Shown: positions 33,719-43,062, counted from the stretch's first letter. The stretch: 64,000 nt of DNA from Thermohalobaculum sp050331395 (GCA_050331395.1 JBHJGX010000037.1:81688-145687), one strand, 5' to 3'. Made by a program: numbers and translations. Notes: a model not told the origin generated them from the letters alone.

Positions 33719-34721
33719 GACGGCATCAAAGACGCGCACCCTGGCCTCGGAGGCGTCGGTCAACGCGGCGCTCATCGCCCTAATCGTGGTCTTTCCGCTA
33801 GCGGCACACGCGCTGGACGAGCCTTACTATGTCAATCTGACAAGCCGAGCGGCGATCCTCGCGCTTGCAGGCGTTGGGCTGAACCTCGCGCTCGGGCTCG
33901 GCGGTATGGTGAGCCTCGGCCACGCGGCCTTCTTCGGGATCGGCGGCTACGTGGCCGCGATCTCGGCCAATGCGGCCCTGACCGCGACCCCGGTCCTCGA
34001 TTGGCCAATCGCGATCGAGGGGACAACCGAAATGCCCTTGATATGGGCGGCAGCGCTGACCCTTTCGGCGCTCGCAGCTCTAGCGATCGGCGCAATCTCG
34101 CTGCGGACCGAGGGCGTATATTTCATCATGATCACGCTCGCCTTCGCGCAAATGGTCTATTATTTTGCGATTGCTTGGCCAGCCTATGGGGGGGAAGACG
34201 GGCTGCCGATCTATCTTCGGAACACGTTCCCGGGGGTTGAGAGCACGGATCCCATCGGCTTTTTCATGCTGTCGGCCGGCGCGCTCGGGATCGGGCTCTT
34301 TCTCTATTGGCGGATTTCGGTCGCACGGTTTGGCGCGGCGCTCCTCTGTGCGCGGATGAACCCGGGGCGCCTGGCGACGCTCGGTATCGAGCCCTATCCC
34401 GTCAGGCTCACGGCATTTGTCATCTCCGGCGCAGTAACCGGTGTCGCGGGCGCGCTTTATGCGGATCTGAACGGGTTCGTGAGCCCGGCAATGCTCGACT
34501 GGCACAGCTCGGGCCTCTTAATCGTGTTCGTGATCCTCGGCGGCGTCGGCCGCCTGTTCGGCCCGGTCGCGGGGGCGATGCTCTATGTGGCGCTCGAGAC
34601 CGTGCTCGGCGGGCTGACCGAGCATTGGCAGCTCGCGCTCGGGCTCATCCTCCTCGGCGTCGTGCTTCGCGGACGGGGCGGCATGATCGGCCTCCTCGCC
34701 GGGCCAGAGCGCCATGGCTGA
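33711..34721 (+). CDS. Branched-chain amino-acid-type ABC transporter permease (LivM family)
   Basis: A 336-residue inner-membrane permease with about nine helices. LivM hallmarks are LAGVGLNLALGLGGMVSLGHAAFFGIGGY and FVISGAVTGVAGALYADLNGFVSPAMLDWHSSG, then ILGGVGRLFGPVAGAML. It forms the channel with the LivH-type subunit. The start overlaps the preceding gene by 8 bases and its end overlaps the ATPase gene by 8 bases, so the operon is tightly coupled. Confidence 0.92.
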   Translation: MAETASKTRTLASEASVNAALIALIVVFPLAAHALDEPYYVNLTSRAAILALAGVGLNLALGLGGMVSLGHAAFFGIGGYVAAISANAALTATPVLDWPIAIEGTTEMPLIWAAALTLSALAALAIGAISLRTEGVYFIMITLAFAQMVYYFAIAWPAYGGEDGLPIYLRNTFPGVESTDPIGFFMLSAGALGIGLFLYWRISVARFGAALLCARMNPGRLATLGIEPYPVRLTAFVISGAVTGVAGALYADLNGFVSPAMLDWHSSGLLIVFVILGGVGRLFGPVAGAMLYVALETVLGGLTEHWQLALGLILLGVVLRGRGGMIGLLAGPERHG

Positions 34722-35460
34722 GCCCCCGCTCGAGGTGCGACGCCTCTCGAAACGCTTCGGCGCACTCATCGCGACAAACCGCGTCTCGCTCGCCCTGGTA
34801 CCCGGCGAAATTCATGCCCTCATCGGGCCGAACGGCGCAGGAAAGTCGACCCTCGTTGCCCAGATCGCTGGACAACTCGCACCGGACGCAGGCGAAGTGC
34901 GCCTCGGCGGGCGCGACGTCACGGCGCTTTCGGTCGCGGCGCGCGCACGGCTTGGGCTCGGTCGCACCTTTCAGGTCACCTCGGTCGCGCTCGAGCTCTC
35001 GGTGCGGCGGAACGTGATGCTGGCGGTGCAGGCGCGCCTCGGTTCGACCTTCGGGGTGCTGGTGCCCGTGCGCTCGGACCGCCGACTTCGCGACCCGGCC
35101 GACGGCGAACTTGCGCGCTTCGACCTTATGCATCGGGCCGAGATGCCCGCGGCGGAGCTCTCCCATGGTGAGCGTCGGCAGCTGGAGCTGGCGATGGCGC
35201 TGGCGCTGCGGCCCAAGGTGCTGCTCCTCGACGAGCCGATGGCGGGCCTCGGCGCAGGCGGCGTCGCACCGCTCACCGACATCCTGCGCGGGCTCAAGGC
35301 CGAGACCCCGATGCTACTGATCGAGCACGATATGGACGCCGTCTTCGCGCTCGCCGACCGGATCAGCGTGATGGCCGAGGGGGCGATCGTCTTTTCCGGC
35401 ACGCCCGCGGAGGTGCGGGCCTCCGCCCTCGTGCGCGAGATCTATCTGGGCGGCGTCTAA
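34714..35460 (+). CDS. Branched-chain amino-acid-type ABC transporter ATPase (LivG family)
   Basis: A 248-residue cytoplasmic ATPase. Walker A GPNGAGKST, signature LSHGERRQLELAMALALRP, Walker B VLLLDEPMAGLG and the switch His in LIEHDMDAVFALAD are intact. The signature has SHG rather than SGG, as is normal for LivG proteins. It pairs with the LivF-type ATPase encoded 73 bases downstream. Confidence 0.92.
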   Translation: MAEPPLEVRRLSKRFGALIATNRVSLALVPGEIHALIGPNGAGKSTLVAQIAGQLAPDAGEVRLGGRDVTALSVAARARLGLGRTFQVTSVALELSVRRNVMLAVQARLGSTFGVLVPVRSDRRLRDPADGELARFDLMHRAEMPAAELSHGERRQLELAMALALRPKVLLLDEPMAGLGAGGVAPLTDILRGLKAETPMLLIEHDMDAVFALADRISVMAEGAIVFSGTPAEVRASALVREIYLGGV

Positions 35461-35533
35461 GCCAACCGGGCGCGGGCGTTGTGCCACCCGGCGTCCCCCG
35501 CTAAGGCGGTGCGGGTCTGGAGAGGAGAAGCGC

Positions 35534-36214
35534 ATGCTCGTGGTCGACGGCATCGAGGCAGGGTACGGGCCGGTGCTGGCGCTCTTCGGTGTCGATCTCG
35601 AGGTCGGGGCCGGCGAAGTGGTGGCGCTGATGGGGCGCAACGGCATGGGTAAGACGACGACGATCCGGGCGATCTGCCGGTTGACGCCGCCGAGCGCCGG
35701 CCGCATTGCCTTTGCCGGGCGCGATCTCGCCGGGCTTCCGCCGCACCGGGCCGCGCGGCTCGGCCTTGGCCTTGTGCCCGAGGGGCGACGCTGTTTCCCG
35801 AACCTTACGGTCGGCGAGAACCTGCGCGCGACCGCCCGCCCGGGTCCCTGGGATCGGGCGCGCGTCGAACGGCTCTTTCCCCGGCTCGCCGAGCGGCGCC
35901 GGCAGATGGCCGCGACGCTTTCGGGGGGCGAGCAGCAGATGCTCGCGATCGGGCGGGCGTTGATGACCAACCCGCGGCTCCTGTTGCTCGACGAGGCGAC
36001 CGAGGGGCTCGCGCCGACGATCCGGGCCGAGATCTGGTCGGCGCTGGCGCGCCTCAAGGCCGAGGGCGAGGCGATCCTGATCGTCGATAAGACCCTGTCC
36101 GAGCTTCTCGCGGTCGCCGACCGCTGCGTCGTCCTCGACCGGGGGCGGAGCGTCTGGCACGGGCGCCCGGGCGATCTCGACCGCGCCCGCACCGCCGAGC
36201 TGCTCGGGGTCTGA
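35534..36214 (+). CDS. Branched-chain amino-acid-type ABC transporter ATPase (LivF family)
   Basis: A 226-residue cytoplasmic ATPase, slightly shorter than most LivF proteins. Walker A GRNGMGKTT, the LivF-typical LGLVPEGRRCFPNLTVGENL, signature LSGGEQQMLAIGRALM and Walker B LLLLDEATEGLAP are present. In place of the switch His after Walker B it reads LIVDKTLSELLAVAD, i.e. Asp-Lys where many ATPases have His; this variant (VDQ/VDK) is common in LivF. GGAGAGGAGA gives a strong ribosome site. The cyclase gene starts 5 bases after the stop. Confidence 0.92.
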   Translation: MLVVDGIEAGYGPVLALFGVDLEVGAGEVVALMGRNGMGKTTTIRAICRLTPPSAGRIAFAGRDLAGLPPHRAARLGLGLVPEGRRCFPNLTVGENLRATARPGPWDRARVERLFPRLAERRRQMAATLSGGEQQMLAIGRALMTNPRLLLLDEATEGLAPTIRAEIWSALARLKAEGEAILIVDKTLSELLAVADRCVVLDRGRSVWHGRPGDLDRARTAELLGV

Positions 36215-36219
36215 GGCGC

Positions 36220-38073
36220 TTGAACACGCTTCTCCGCCTCGGCCTCGCAGCAGTCTTCGCGGGGCTTCTCACGCTGCTATGGCTCGCCCCTTTCGGACAG
36301 CGCTTCGAACGCGACTACGGCCTGCGCGCGCTCTATCTCTTGCGGGGCGCCGTGGAGACGCCGCAGGACGCTCTGATCATCGCGCTCGAGCGCGCGTCGG
36401 TCGACTGGCTCCGCTTCCATGCCCGCGATCTCGGCCGGGTCGCGCCCGAGCTTGACGGCTGCCTCCCGCCCGGCGCCCTCACCCGAACCGAGCTCGCCCG
36501 CGCGCGCAATACCAACGATCTGCCCCGCGGGCTCTATGCCTGCCTCGTCGATCTGTTGGCCCGTCGCGGCGCCGCGCTCATCGTCTTCGACGTGCTCTTC
36601 AACCGCGAGACCGAGGAGGATGCCTTCTTTGCCGCAAGCTTGGCGCGGTCCGGTCGGGTGCTGCTCTTCGAGCGGATCGGCCAGCCCGAGACCCTCGCCG
36701 CGCACGGCCTGACCGAGCGGCAACATCCGCGGCCGATCTTTGCAGCGGTCGCGCGGGGGACCGGGTTTTTCCTTGTGAACGCGCCGCTCAACACCTTTCT
36801 CGAGGGCTATGTGACCCGCCTCGCCGAGTTCCCGGAGCTGCCGAGCTTGGCGCGCCTCGCCCATGCGGAGACCAGCCGAACGCGCCCGCAAGTGCCGGCC
36901 GATCCGCCCGAAACCCAGCCGATCTGGCTCTATGGCCCGCCGGGCACGATCCCTTACCGGACGCTCCGTCAAAGCTTTGAGCGGGGCGCGCCCCGTCCGT
37001 TGCCCGCGCGCCTCGACGGCCGCGTGGTCTTCATCGGTCTCTCGACGCCCGAGACGCCCGGCACGCGCGACCATTTCCCCGTGCCGATCGCGGGGCTCCG
37101 GACCCAAGAGATGGCCGGCGTCGAGCTGATGGCCTCGGCCTTTCTGAACCTCCGCCGCGACGAGGTCATGCACCGCCCGCCCCCCTCGACGGCTGCGCTT
37201 TTGGTCTTTCTGCTCGGGCTTGCGGCCTTCGGCCCGCCGCTTCTCCTCGGCGGGCGTGCGGGGCTTTTCGGCGGTGCGGCCGCGCTCGCGCTCTATGGCG
37301 GCGGCGTTGCCGCGCTGTTCGCGGCCGAGCAGATCTGGCTTCCCTATGCCGTACCCGTGGCGATCGGCGGCGTCGGCAGCCTGCTCGCCGCAGTCTCCGC
37401 GCGCTATGCCTTCGCAAAACGGCTGATTGGCCGCCTCGCGCCCCGGCAAGTCGCCCCCAGAATCCTCGCCGGATGGGTCGCCGAACGCACCCGCGTGCGG
37501 ATCGAACCGGCCACCGTCGTCTTCGTCGATATCGTGGGCTCAACCGGGCTCGGCGACCGGCTGAGCCCGGAGGCGTATTCGGAGCTTTTGACGCGATATT
37601 ACGATATCGCCGTCGACGCCATCGACGCGGAAGGCGGCCTGGCGGTCGAGTTCACCGGCGACGGGATCGTTGCCCTCTTTCCGCGCTCTGTATCGGGCCC
37701 GGACCATGCGCCCCGCGCGGTCGCAGCCGTGCGCGCGATTTGTGCCGGTATCGACGCGATGGGTGCGCCTGGCCGCCCCGAAGACCATGTGCCGCTCCGG
37801 CTTCGCTTCGGTCTGGCGAGCGGGGAGACCGCCACCGGCGATGTGGGCGCCCGCACGCGCTACAATTACAAAGCGATCGGGGACACGGTGACAATCGCCG
37901 CGCGCCTCGAACGATACGGCAAGGACGAGCCCGACCAGAGCCGGCACGTGATCCTTCTGACCGGCACGACGGCAGAGGCGCTCAATCTCGAAGCGGGATG
38001 TCTCGACCGCCGCGGCGACATAAAATTTCAGGGAAAGGCCGAAAGTATCGCAGTTTATCGCCTCAACCCTTGA
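36220..38073 (+). CDS. CHASE2-domain class III nucleotide cyclase
   Basis: A 617-residue membrane-bound cyclase. A first helix (residues 5-25) precedes a periplasmic CHASE2 sensor (about 30-310, with LVDLLARRGAALIVFDVLF and FIGLSTPETPGTRDHFPVPI), three helices (about 325-395) and a cyclase domain (about 430-610). Metal-binding aspartates are Asp437 (FVDIVGST) and Asp481 (FTGDG). Other positions are unusual: Glu477 replaces the ATP-selecting Lys, Lys551 stands at the second specificity site, and Thr558 replaces the usual Asn of VN-x-AAR, while Arg562 is kept. So cAMP synthesis is not assured. The start is TTG at 36220, 5 bases after livF. The next gene is a FecR-domain outer-membrane protein, a recurrent partner of CHASE2 cyclases. 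Confidence 0.88.
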   Translation: MNTLLRLGLAAVFAGLLTLLWLAPFGQRFERDYGLRALYLLRGAVETPQDALIIALERASVDWLRFHARDLGRVAPELDGCLPPGALTRTELARARNTNDLPRGLYACLVDLLARRGAALIVFDVLFNRETEEDAFFAASLARSGRVLLFERIGQPETLAAHGLTERQHPRPIFAAVARGTGFFLVNAPLNTFLEGYVTRLAEFPELPSLARLAHAETSRTRPQVPADPPETQPIWLYGPPGTIPYRTLRQSFERGAPRPLPARLDGRVVFIGLSTPETPGTRDHFPVPIAGLRTQEMAGVELMASAFLNLRRDEVMHRPPPSTAALLVFLLGLAAFGPPLLLGGRAGLFGGAAALALYGGGVAALFAAEQIWLPYAVPVAIGGVGSLLAAVSARYAFAKRLIGRLAPRQVAPRILAGWVAERTRVRIEPATVVFVDIVGSTGLGDRLSPEAYSELLTRYYDIAVDAIDAEGGLAVEFTGDGIVALFPRSVSGPDHAPRAVAAVRAICAGIDAMGAPGRPEDHVPLRLRFGLASGETATGDVGARTRYNYKAIGDTVTIAARLERYGKDEPDQSRHVILLTGTTAEALNLEAGCLDRRGDIKFQGKAESIAVYRLNP

Positions 38074-38140
38074 TCTGAGGGCTTGCATTCTCCGAACCCG
38101 TCTCGCATCAGCCGATGTCGAGGGAAGGCCGGAGAACATA

Positions 38141-41100
38141 ATGCTGCGCGGCCTCGCGTTATTGACGGTCGCCGCGACCTTCGGGGTCGCGCTATCGGAC
38201 CAGCGGGCCGGCGCCGAGGCCGGTCCATGCGGCGCCGCTCGGGTGATCGCCGAAGCTGTCGTGGTCGACGGGCGCGTGACCCTGATCCGGGCGGAGGGCG
38301 CGGGCCGCGCGCTCCGCCGGGGCGACGCGCTTTGCGCGGGCGACCGGATCCGCACCTCCGATGCGGGCCGGGCCGAACTCCGGTTTCTCGACCGCGACAC
38401 CACGCTCGGGATCACCGGCAACACGACGCTCCGGATCCGGGCCCCGGCCTCGGGCGAGAACGCCCGGCTCGAAACGGGGCTCGTGCGGTTTCTCAGTTCG
38501 GTCAGCGGGTTTTTCTCGATCGGCACCCGGCATGCCAATGCGGGCATCGACGGGACCGAGGCGGTCGTGGCCACCGGGCCGGACGGCACGCTCGTTCTGG
38601 TGCGCGAGGGCGATGTCACGCTCGCCGCGGAAGGGAGCGGGATCCGCATTTCCGCCGGCGAGGCCGGGTTCGCCGCTGGCGGAACCGTTGCCCCGGCCGA
38701 CCCGGCCCGACTGCCGCCCGCCTTTCGCCCACTGGCCGTCGACCCAGAGGGCGCATCGGACTGGGCGATCTACTATCCGCCGATCCGCCTCGGACGGGGC
38801 GCGACGGCGCCCGAAATCGCAGCCGCCCGCGCCCGCCTCGATGCCGACGATCCGGATGGCGCCGAGGCGATCTTGGCGGCGGCCGCGCTCGAAGGTGCCG
38901 ACCGGGCCCGTGCCCTCGCGCTCAGATCCGTGATCGCCGTCTTCCGCGGGCGCAGCGCCGAGGGGCTCGCTCTCGCCGAAGAGGCCGTCACCGAGGCCCC
39001 CGATCTGGCGGCGCCCCGCGTCGCCCGGTCCTACGCGCTGCAAGGGGCCGGCCGGCTGAGCGAGGCGACCGCCGCCGCCCGTGCCGCGACCGAGCGCGCG
39101 CCGGACGACCCATTCGCCGCCGCCCGTCTCGCCGAGCTTTTGATGACCGAGGGCGACCGGATCGCGGCCCTTGCCGCGGCCGAGGCCGCGCTCGCGCTCG
39201 GAGAGACGCCGCTCGCCCGGGCCATCGAGGGGTTCGCCGCGCTCTCGATCGGCGACCGGGTCCGCGCGCTCGGGGCCTTCACGCGCGCCATCGCGCGAGA
39301 AGACAGCGCCCCCCTGCCCCGCCTCGGGCTCGGGCTTGCCCGCATCCGCAGCGGCGATATCGCGACGGGCCGCCGGGACATCGAGCTCGCGGCCAATCTC
39401 GACCCGCGCCGGGCGGTGATCCGCACCTGGCTCGGCCGGGCCTACTATGCGGAGAACCGGCGCGAGAAATCCGCCGCCCAATTCGACCGGGCCAAGGGCC
39501 TCGATCCGGACGACCCGACCCCTTGGCTCTTTTCGGCGACGCAGGCCTTCTCCGAAAACCGCCCCGTCGAGGCGCTCGACGATCTGGAGACGGCCCGGCG
39601 CCTCGGGCCGGGTCGCGCGGTCCTGCGCTCGGAGGGTGGCTTGGGCGAGGACCGGGCCGTGCGCAGCGCGGGCCTCGGCCGGATCCTCGATACGCTCGGC
39701 TTCGAGGAACGCGCGCTCGAGGAGGCGGCCCGCGCCGTCGAGGAGGACCCGGGCAGCGGGAGCGCGCACCGGATCTTTGCGGATATCGCCGGCCGGCAGG
39801 ATCTTGCCTTTGCGCGGAGCTCGGCCGAGCTCAAATCCAAGCTCCTGTCGCCGCCCTCGCTCGCACCGGTCGATCCGGCCCTCGGCGAGGCGGATCTCGC
39901 GCTTTTCGAGCAATCCTCGATCGCGCGGGCGAGTTTTGCGGAGTACGAACCGTTTTTCGCCAGGGACGGCGTGGCGGCGCGGCTCTCGGCCTTTGGCGGA
40001 ACCCAGGCGACCGTGGGCGATCAACTCTCGGTGACCGCGCGCGCGGGCGGGCTCTCGCTCGGGGTTGGCCAGTTCTTCTACCGAACCGACGGATATCGGC
40101 TGAACAACGGCGTCAGCCACGGGCTTTATACGCTCGAGGTCAAGGCCGAGGCGACACCCCGGCTCCGGCTCTTCGGCGAGCTGCGCAGGCGAACCACGCG
40201 GGCGGGCGACCGGCAGCTCGAATTCGACCTGTCCGGGGAGAGCGACAGTCTTGCCAACACGCTCCGCGAAGATCTCGACTTCGACATCGAGGAGCTGAAG
40301 GGCCGCGTGGGCTTCGCCTACGAGATCGACGGCCGGCAGGATCTGATCGGCGTTGCCACCGCGGTGACGCGAGATCGGGACTTCACGGATCGGGAGGCGG
40401 GCTTTTTCGGCGAGTTCGACACGGCGGCCGGGCTCGAGGCGGATGGGGTCGACCTTCAGCTCCAGCATATCGGCCGGTTCGGGCCGCTCACTTTGCAAAC
40501 CGGCCTTGCCTATTCTGCGATCGACGCCCGCTTTACCCAGACCTCGGCTGACCCGATTTTCGGCGGGAGCACGGTCGACGTCGACCACCAGACGGTCGCG
40601 ACGGCCTATAGCTACGCCACCTATCGGGTGACCGACCTGGGGCCGCTCACCGCGGCAAGCCTGACCGGGGGGCTGAGCCTCGATCGCAGCGACCCGGACC
40701 GGGATGTCACCTCGCCGTCCACGGATTTGAACGTGAAGGCCGGGCTCCGCTTGGAGTTCGGCCCGGCTCTAAGCCTCCGCGCCGCCTATACCGAGAGCAC
40801 GACGCCCTCGCTCCTTTTCGACGAGCGCCTCGAGCCGGTGACCGTCGCCGGTTTCGCGCAATTCCGGCCGGAGGCGCCGCTCGAACGGGTGCGCCAGGCG
40901 GCGGGCGGGCTCACCTGGCGCCCGACCCGTCACCTCGCGCTCGGCGGCGATGTGGTGCGCCGGCGGGTCCGCGGTCTTCTCGAGACCGGACGCGTGACCG
41001 AGCGCGCGGAGATCTGGGATCTCTCGGCCTTTGGCACGGCGACCGTCGCGCCGGGGCTCGCGGCAAGCCTCCGTGTCCGGCACGAGGATTTGACCTCGTC

Positions 41101-41446
41101 CCTAGACGGGGATCTCGACGAGTTGACGGTCACAACGCTCGGCGCGGATCTGCGCTATTTCCATCCCTCCGGCCTCTTCGCCGGCGCCTCGGTCGCGCAT
41201 GTCTGGCACAGCTTCGAGCGCGATTTTCAAGATACCGGCGATGATCGCTTTGTCGTGGCTGGATTTCGTGTAGGCTATCGACTGCCTGAGGATCGCGGAA
41301 TTATGACACTCGACATCAGCAATGCCTTGGACTCGTCGTTCGGCTTTGAAGATCGGCCCCTGCGCGCCCTCGATATGGGCGAGACGGCCGAGCCCCGATT
41401 TGCCCGCGATTTCACGGCTTTCGCCCGCTTTACTTTGGCATTTTGA
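38141..41446 (+). CDS. FecR domain-TPR-beta-barrel outer-membrane protein
   Basis: A 1101-residue exported protein with three parts. After a signal peptide (residues 1-26) comes a FecR-like domain (about 35-185: GRALRRGDALCAGDRIRTSD, NAGIDGTEAVVATG, VREGDVTLAAEGSG), then a TPR solenoid (about 225-560, including VIRTWLGRAYYAENRREKSA), then about 500 residues of alternating amphipathic strands ending in FARFTLAF, whose terminal Phe is the BamA-recognised signature of outer-membrane barrels. The barrel resembles TonB-receptor barrels but I see no plug domain. GGAGA precedes the ATG. It lies 67 bases after the CHASE2 cyclase gene; the two are probably co-transcribed and may form an envelope sensor, which is inference. 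Confidence 0.85.
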   Translation: MLRGLALLTVAATFGVALSDQRAGAEAGPCGAARVIAEAVVVDGRVTLIRAEGAGRALRRGDALCAGDRIRTSDAGRAELRFLDRDTTLGITGNTTLRIRAPASGENARLETGLVRFLSSVSGFFSIGTRHANAGIDGTEAVVATGPDGTLVLVREGDVTLAAEGSGIRISAGEAGFAAGGTVAPADPARLPPAFRPLAVDPEGASDWAIYYPPIRLGRGATAPEIAAARARLDADDPDGAEAILAAAALEGADRARALALRSVIAVFRGRSAEGLALAEEAVTEAPDLAAPRVARSYALQGAGRLSEATAAARAATERAPDDPFAAARLAELLMTEGDRIAALAAAEAALALGETPLARAIEGFAALSIGDRVRALGAFTRAIAREDSAPLPRLGLGLARIRSGDIATGRRDIELAANLDPRRAVIRTWLGRAYYAENRREKSAAQFDRAKGLDPDDPTPWLFSATQAFSENRPVEALDDLETARRLGPGRAVLRSEGGLGEDRAVRSAGLGRILDTLGFEERALEEAARAVEEDPGSGSAHRIFADIAGRQDLAFARSSAELKSKLLSPPSLAPVDPALGEADLALFEQSSIARASFAEYEPFFARDGVAARLSAFGGTQATVGDQLSVTARAGGLSLGVGQFFYRTDGYRLNNGVSHGLYTLEVKAEATPRLRLFGELRRRTTRAGDRQLEFDLSGESDSLANTLREDLDFDIEELKGRVGFAYEIDGRQDLIGVATAVTRDRDFTDREAGFFGEFDTAAGLEADGVDLQLQHIGRFGPLTLQTGLAYSAIDARFTQTSADPIFGGSTVDVDHQTVATAYSYATYRVTDLGPLTAASLTGGLSLDRSDPDRDVTSPSTDLNVKAGLRLEFGPALSLRAAYTESTTPSLLFDERLEPVTVAGFAQFRPEAPLERVRQAAGGLTWRPTRHLALGGDVVRRRVRGLLETGRVTERAEIWDLSAFGTATVAPGLAASLRVRHEDLTSSLDGDLDELTVTTLGADLRYFHPSGLFAGASVAHVWHSFERDFQDTGDDRFVVAGFRVGYRLPEDRGIMTLDISNALDSSFGFEDRPLRALDMGETAEPRFARDFTAFARFTLAF

Positions 41447-41473
41447 CCCCAATCCCCAAGAAATGAGGGACCT

Positions 41474-41761
41474 ATGCGCACGTTTATCGTCTCGACCGCT
41501 CTGCTTGCCGTGTTCGCAACCGCGGCCTATGCCCAAACAGTGAAACTGCCGCCCGCCGATCGCTGCACCGGCCGCTTTCCGGCCGGCCCGATGATCGATG
41601 GCACCTCGCCCAGTGTCGGCGGCAACATGTATTGTGCTGGCCTGAACGCCGACGAAGTGCAGATCGACAACTACTTTGCCGGCCCGCGCTACAATGCAAC
41701 GGCCTACATTCCCTGTGCGGACTTCCCGTCGGGCAATATCGTCCACGACCAGTTCTGCTGA
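41474..41761 (+). CDS. Small exported four-cysteine protein, unknown
   Basis: A 95-residue protein with a clean signal peptide (cleavage after AYA, residue 20). The mature part has exactly four cysteines (31, 54, 81 and 95, the last being the C-terminal residue), suggesting two disulfides and a periplasmic or secreted fate. I do not recognise the family. GAGGGA precedes the ATG. It starts 27 bases after the outer-membrane protein gene, so it is likely the last gene of the cyclase cluster, and a hairpin follows it. Confidence 0.75.
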   Translation: MRTFIVSTALLAVFATAAYAQTVKLPPADRCTGRFPAGPMIDGTSPSVGGNMYCAGLNADEVQIDNYFAGPRYNATAYIPCADFPSGNIVHDQFC

Positions 41762-41767
41762 TCGGGC

Positions 41768-41793
41768 GCGCGCTCCTGTCCGCGGGAGCGCGC
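41768..41793. terminator. Stem-loop between convergent genes
   Basis: GCGCGCTCC (41768-41776) and GGAGCGCGC (41785-41793) form a 9-bp stem with an 8-base loop between the small exported protein gene and the convergent DMT gene. No T tract. Confidence 0.5.
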
Positions 41794-41815
41794 CGTCCCT
41801 CGCTGGGTCGGCCCG

Positions 41816-42721
41816 TTAAGGCGTCTCATGCGCCTGTCGCTGGGCGGGCGCGGTCGCCTCGACGATCCCGGCGCCGATCACGAGCGCGGTGCCGAGGGCT
41901 TCGCGAAGGCCGAAGGGCTCCGCAGTCAGGATCGCCGCCGAGACGACGCCCACGACCACATCGCTCATCAGCAAAAGCCCGGCCCGACCGGGGCTGAGCA
42001 CGGTCGCCGGCCAGATGGTGAGGGCGAGCATCGGCAGGACATAGAGCGCCGTCAGCAGTGCCCATGGGGTGGCCGCAAGCGCGGTCGCGGCCGTGGGAGG
42101 GGCGCCAAGTGCCGGCTCCCCGGTGGCGAGGAGCAGAAGGCTGACGGCGAGACTGCCGAAGACGAACGCGAAGATCTGCTCGGGCGCCGAGCGAACGCCC
42201 CCCTGCACCAGGCGGACCGAGCCCAGCGACCAGGCAAGCCCCGAGGCGAGCGCCAGCCAGTCGCCGGTATTGCGCGGCCAGGGCACGCCCTCGCCGATCC
42301 CGAGAATGACCATCAGCCCTGCCAGCCCGAGCCCGAGCGCAAAGGCCCGGCGCCCGGTCAATCGTTCTCCGAGGAGCGCGAGCCCGAGAAGCGTGCTCCA
42401 AACCGGCGTAAGGTAGAAGAGGAGGAGCGCGCGGACGACGTCGGTGAGGACGATGGAAGTTGTATAGAGCGAGAAAGCCGCGCCGGTCAAAAGCCCGGTC
42501 AGAAGAAGCCCTCCCCAATCTTGGGCGATCTCCCGGCGTCTGAGGATAGCGACCGGCACGAGGAGAAGCCCGGTCGCCAGATACACGACGAGCCCCGACC
42601 AGACGCCGGCCAACCCCATGGTCTCGAGCCCGCGCACCGGCAGCCAGACGAGCCCCCAGAGCGCGCCGCCAAGGACGATGCCGATGCTCGCGAGACGCGG
42701 GTCGCGAAGGTCGAAATGCAT
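41816..42721 (-). CDS. DMT superfamily transporter (EamA type)
   Basis: A 301-residue inner-membrane protein with ten helices in two EamA repeats. The first repeat ends with LLLFYLTPVWSTLLGLALLGERLTGRR, which carries the family's P-x-W...L...E signature, and the second with GLLLMSDVVVGVVSAAILTAEPFGLREALG. Such proteins usually export metabolites or amino acids. Monocistronic, facing the cyclase cluster. Substrate unknown. Confidence 0.87.
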   Translation of the reverse strand: MHFDLRDPRLASIGIVLGGALWGLVWLPVRGLETMGLAGVWSGLVVYLATGLLLVPVAILRRREIAQDWGGLLLTGLLTGAAFSLYTTSIVLTDVVRALLLFYLTPVWSTLLGLALLGERLTGRRAFALGLGLAGLMVILGIGEGVPWPRNTGDWLALASGLAWSLGSVRLVQGGVRSAPEQIFAFVFGSLAVSLLLLATGEPALGAPPTAATALAATPWALLTALYVLPMLALTIWPATVLSPGRAGLLLMSDVVVGVVSAAILTAEPFGLREALGTALVIGAGIVEATAPAQRQAHETP

Positions 42722-43062
42722 GAGGGATCTCCGCCGCGCCGTCCGGGTCGGTCCGGAGCGTGCGATCTAGCAGAGACCGGCTGGTCCTGCCCAGAGGCGC
42801 CAACCCGACCGGGACCCGTCGGCCATTTCCCCACGCGGTCCGGATCGGCGCGAGGCTCTGCCGATGACCGGAAAAGACCTCCATATTGCGGAGCATTGCC
42901 CGGCAGATGCGGCGATTTTTCGCCCTCGAGCCCGGCTTCCGCCCATTCGACGGTTGGACCGGGCCGCGGGCGGCAGTAGTTTTGGACGCACTGCGGGTCG
43001 ATCCCGCTCCCCGCCTCGGGCATGGCCCGGCACAGGCGGCAGGACACAAGGAGCCTCAGTCC
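42722..43062. other. Divergent intergenic region, 341 bases, no supported gene
   Basis: It separates the DMT gene (minus) from the peptide-binding-protein gene (plus) and must hold both promoters. An open frame from 42886 runs in phase into the binding-protein gene, but its product lacks a signal peptide and the Tat signal begins at 43063, so I treat it as leader. No convincing promoter boxes or hairpin were seen. Confidence 0.5.

Noticed and set aside
38192..40588. Open frame of 798 codons on the minus strand
   Set aside because: Antisense to the FecR-TPR-barrel gene, composition of a codon shadow, no recognisable motif.
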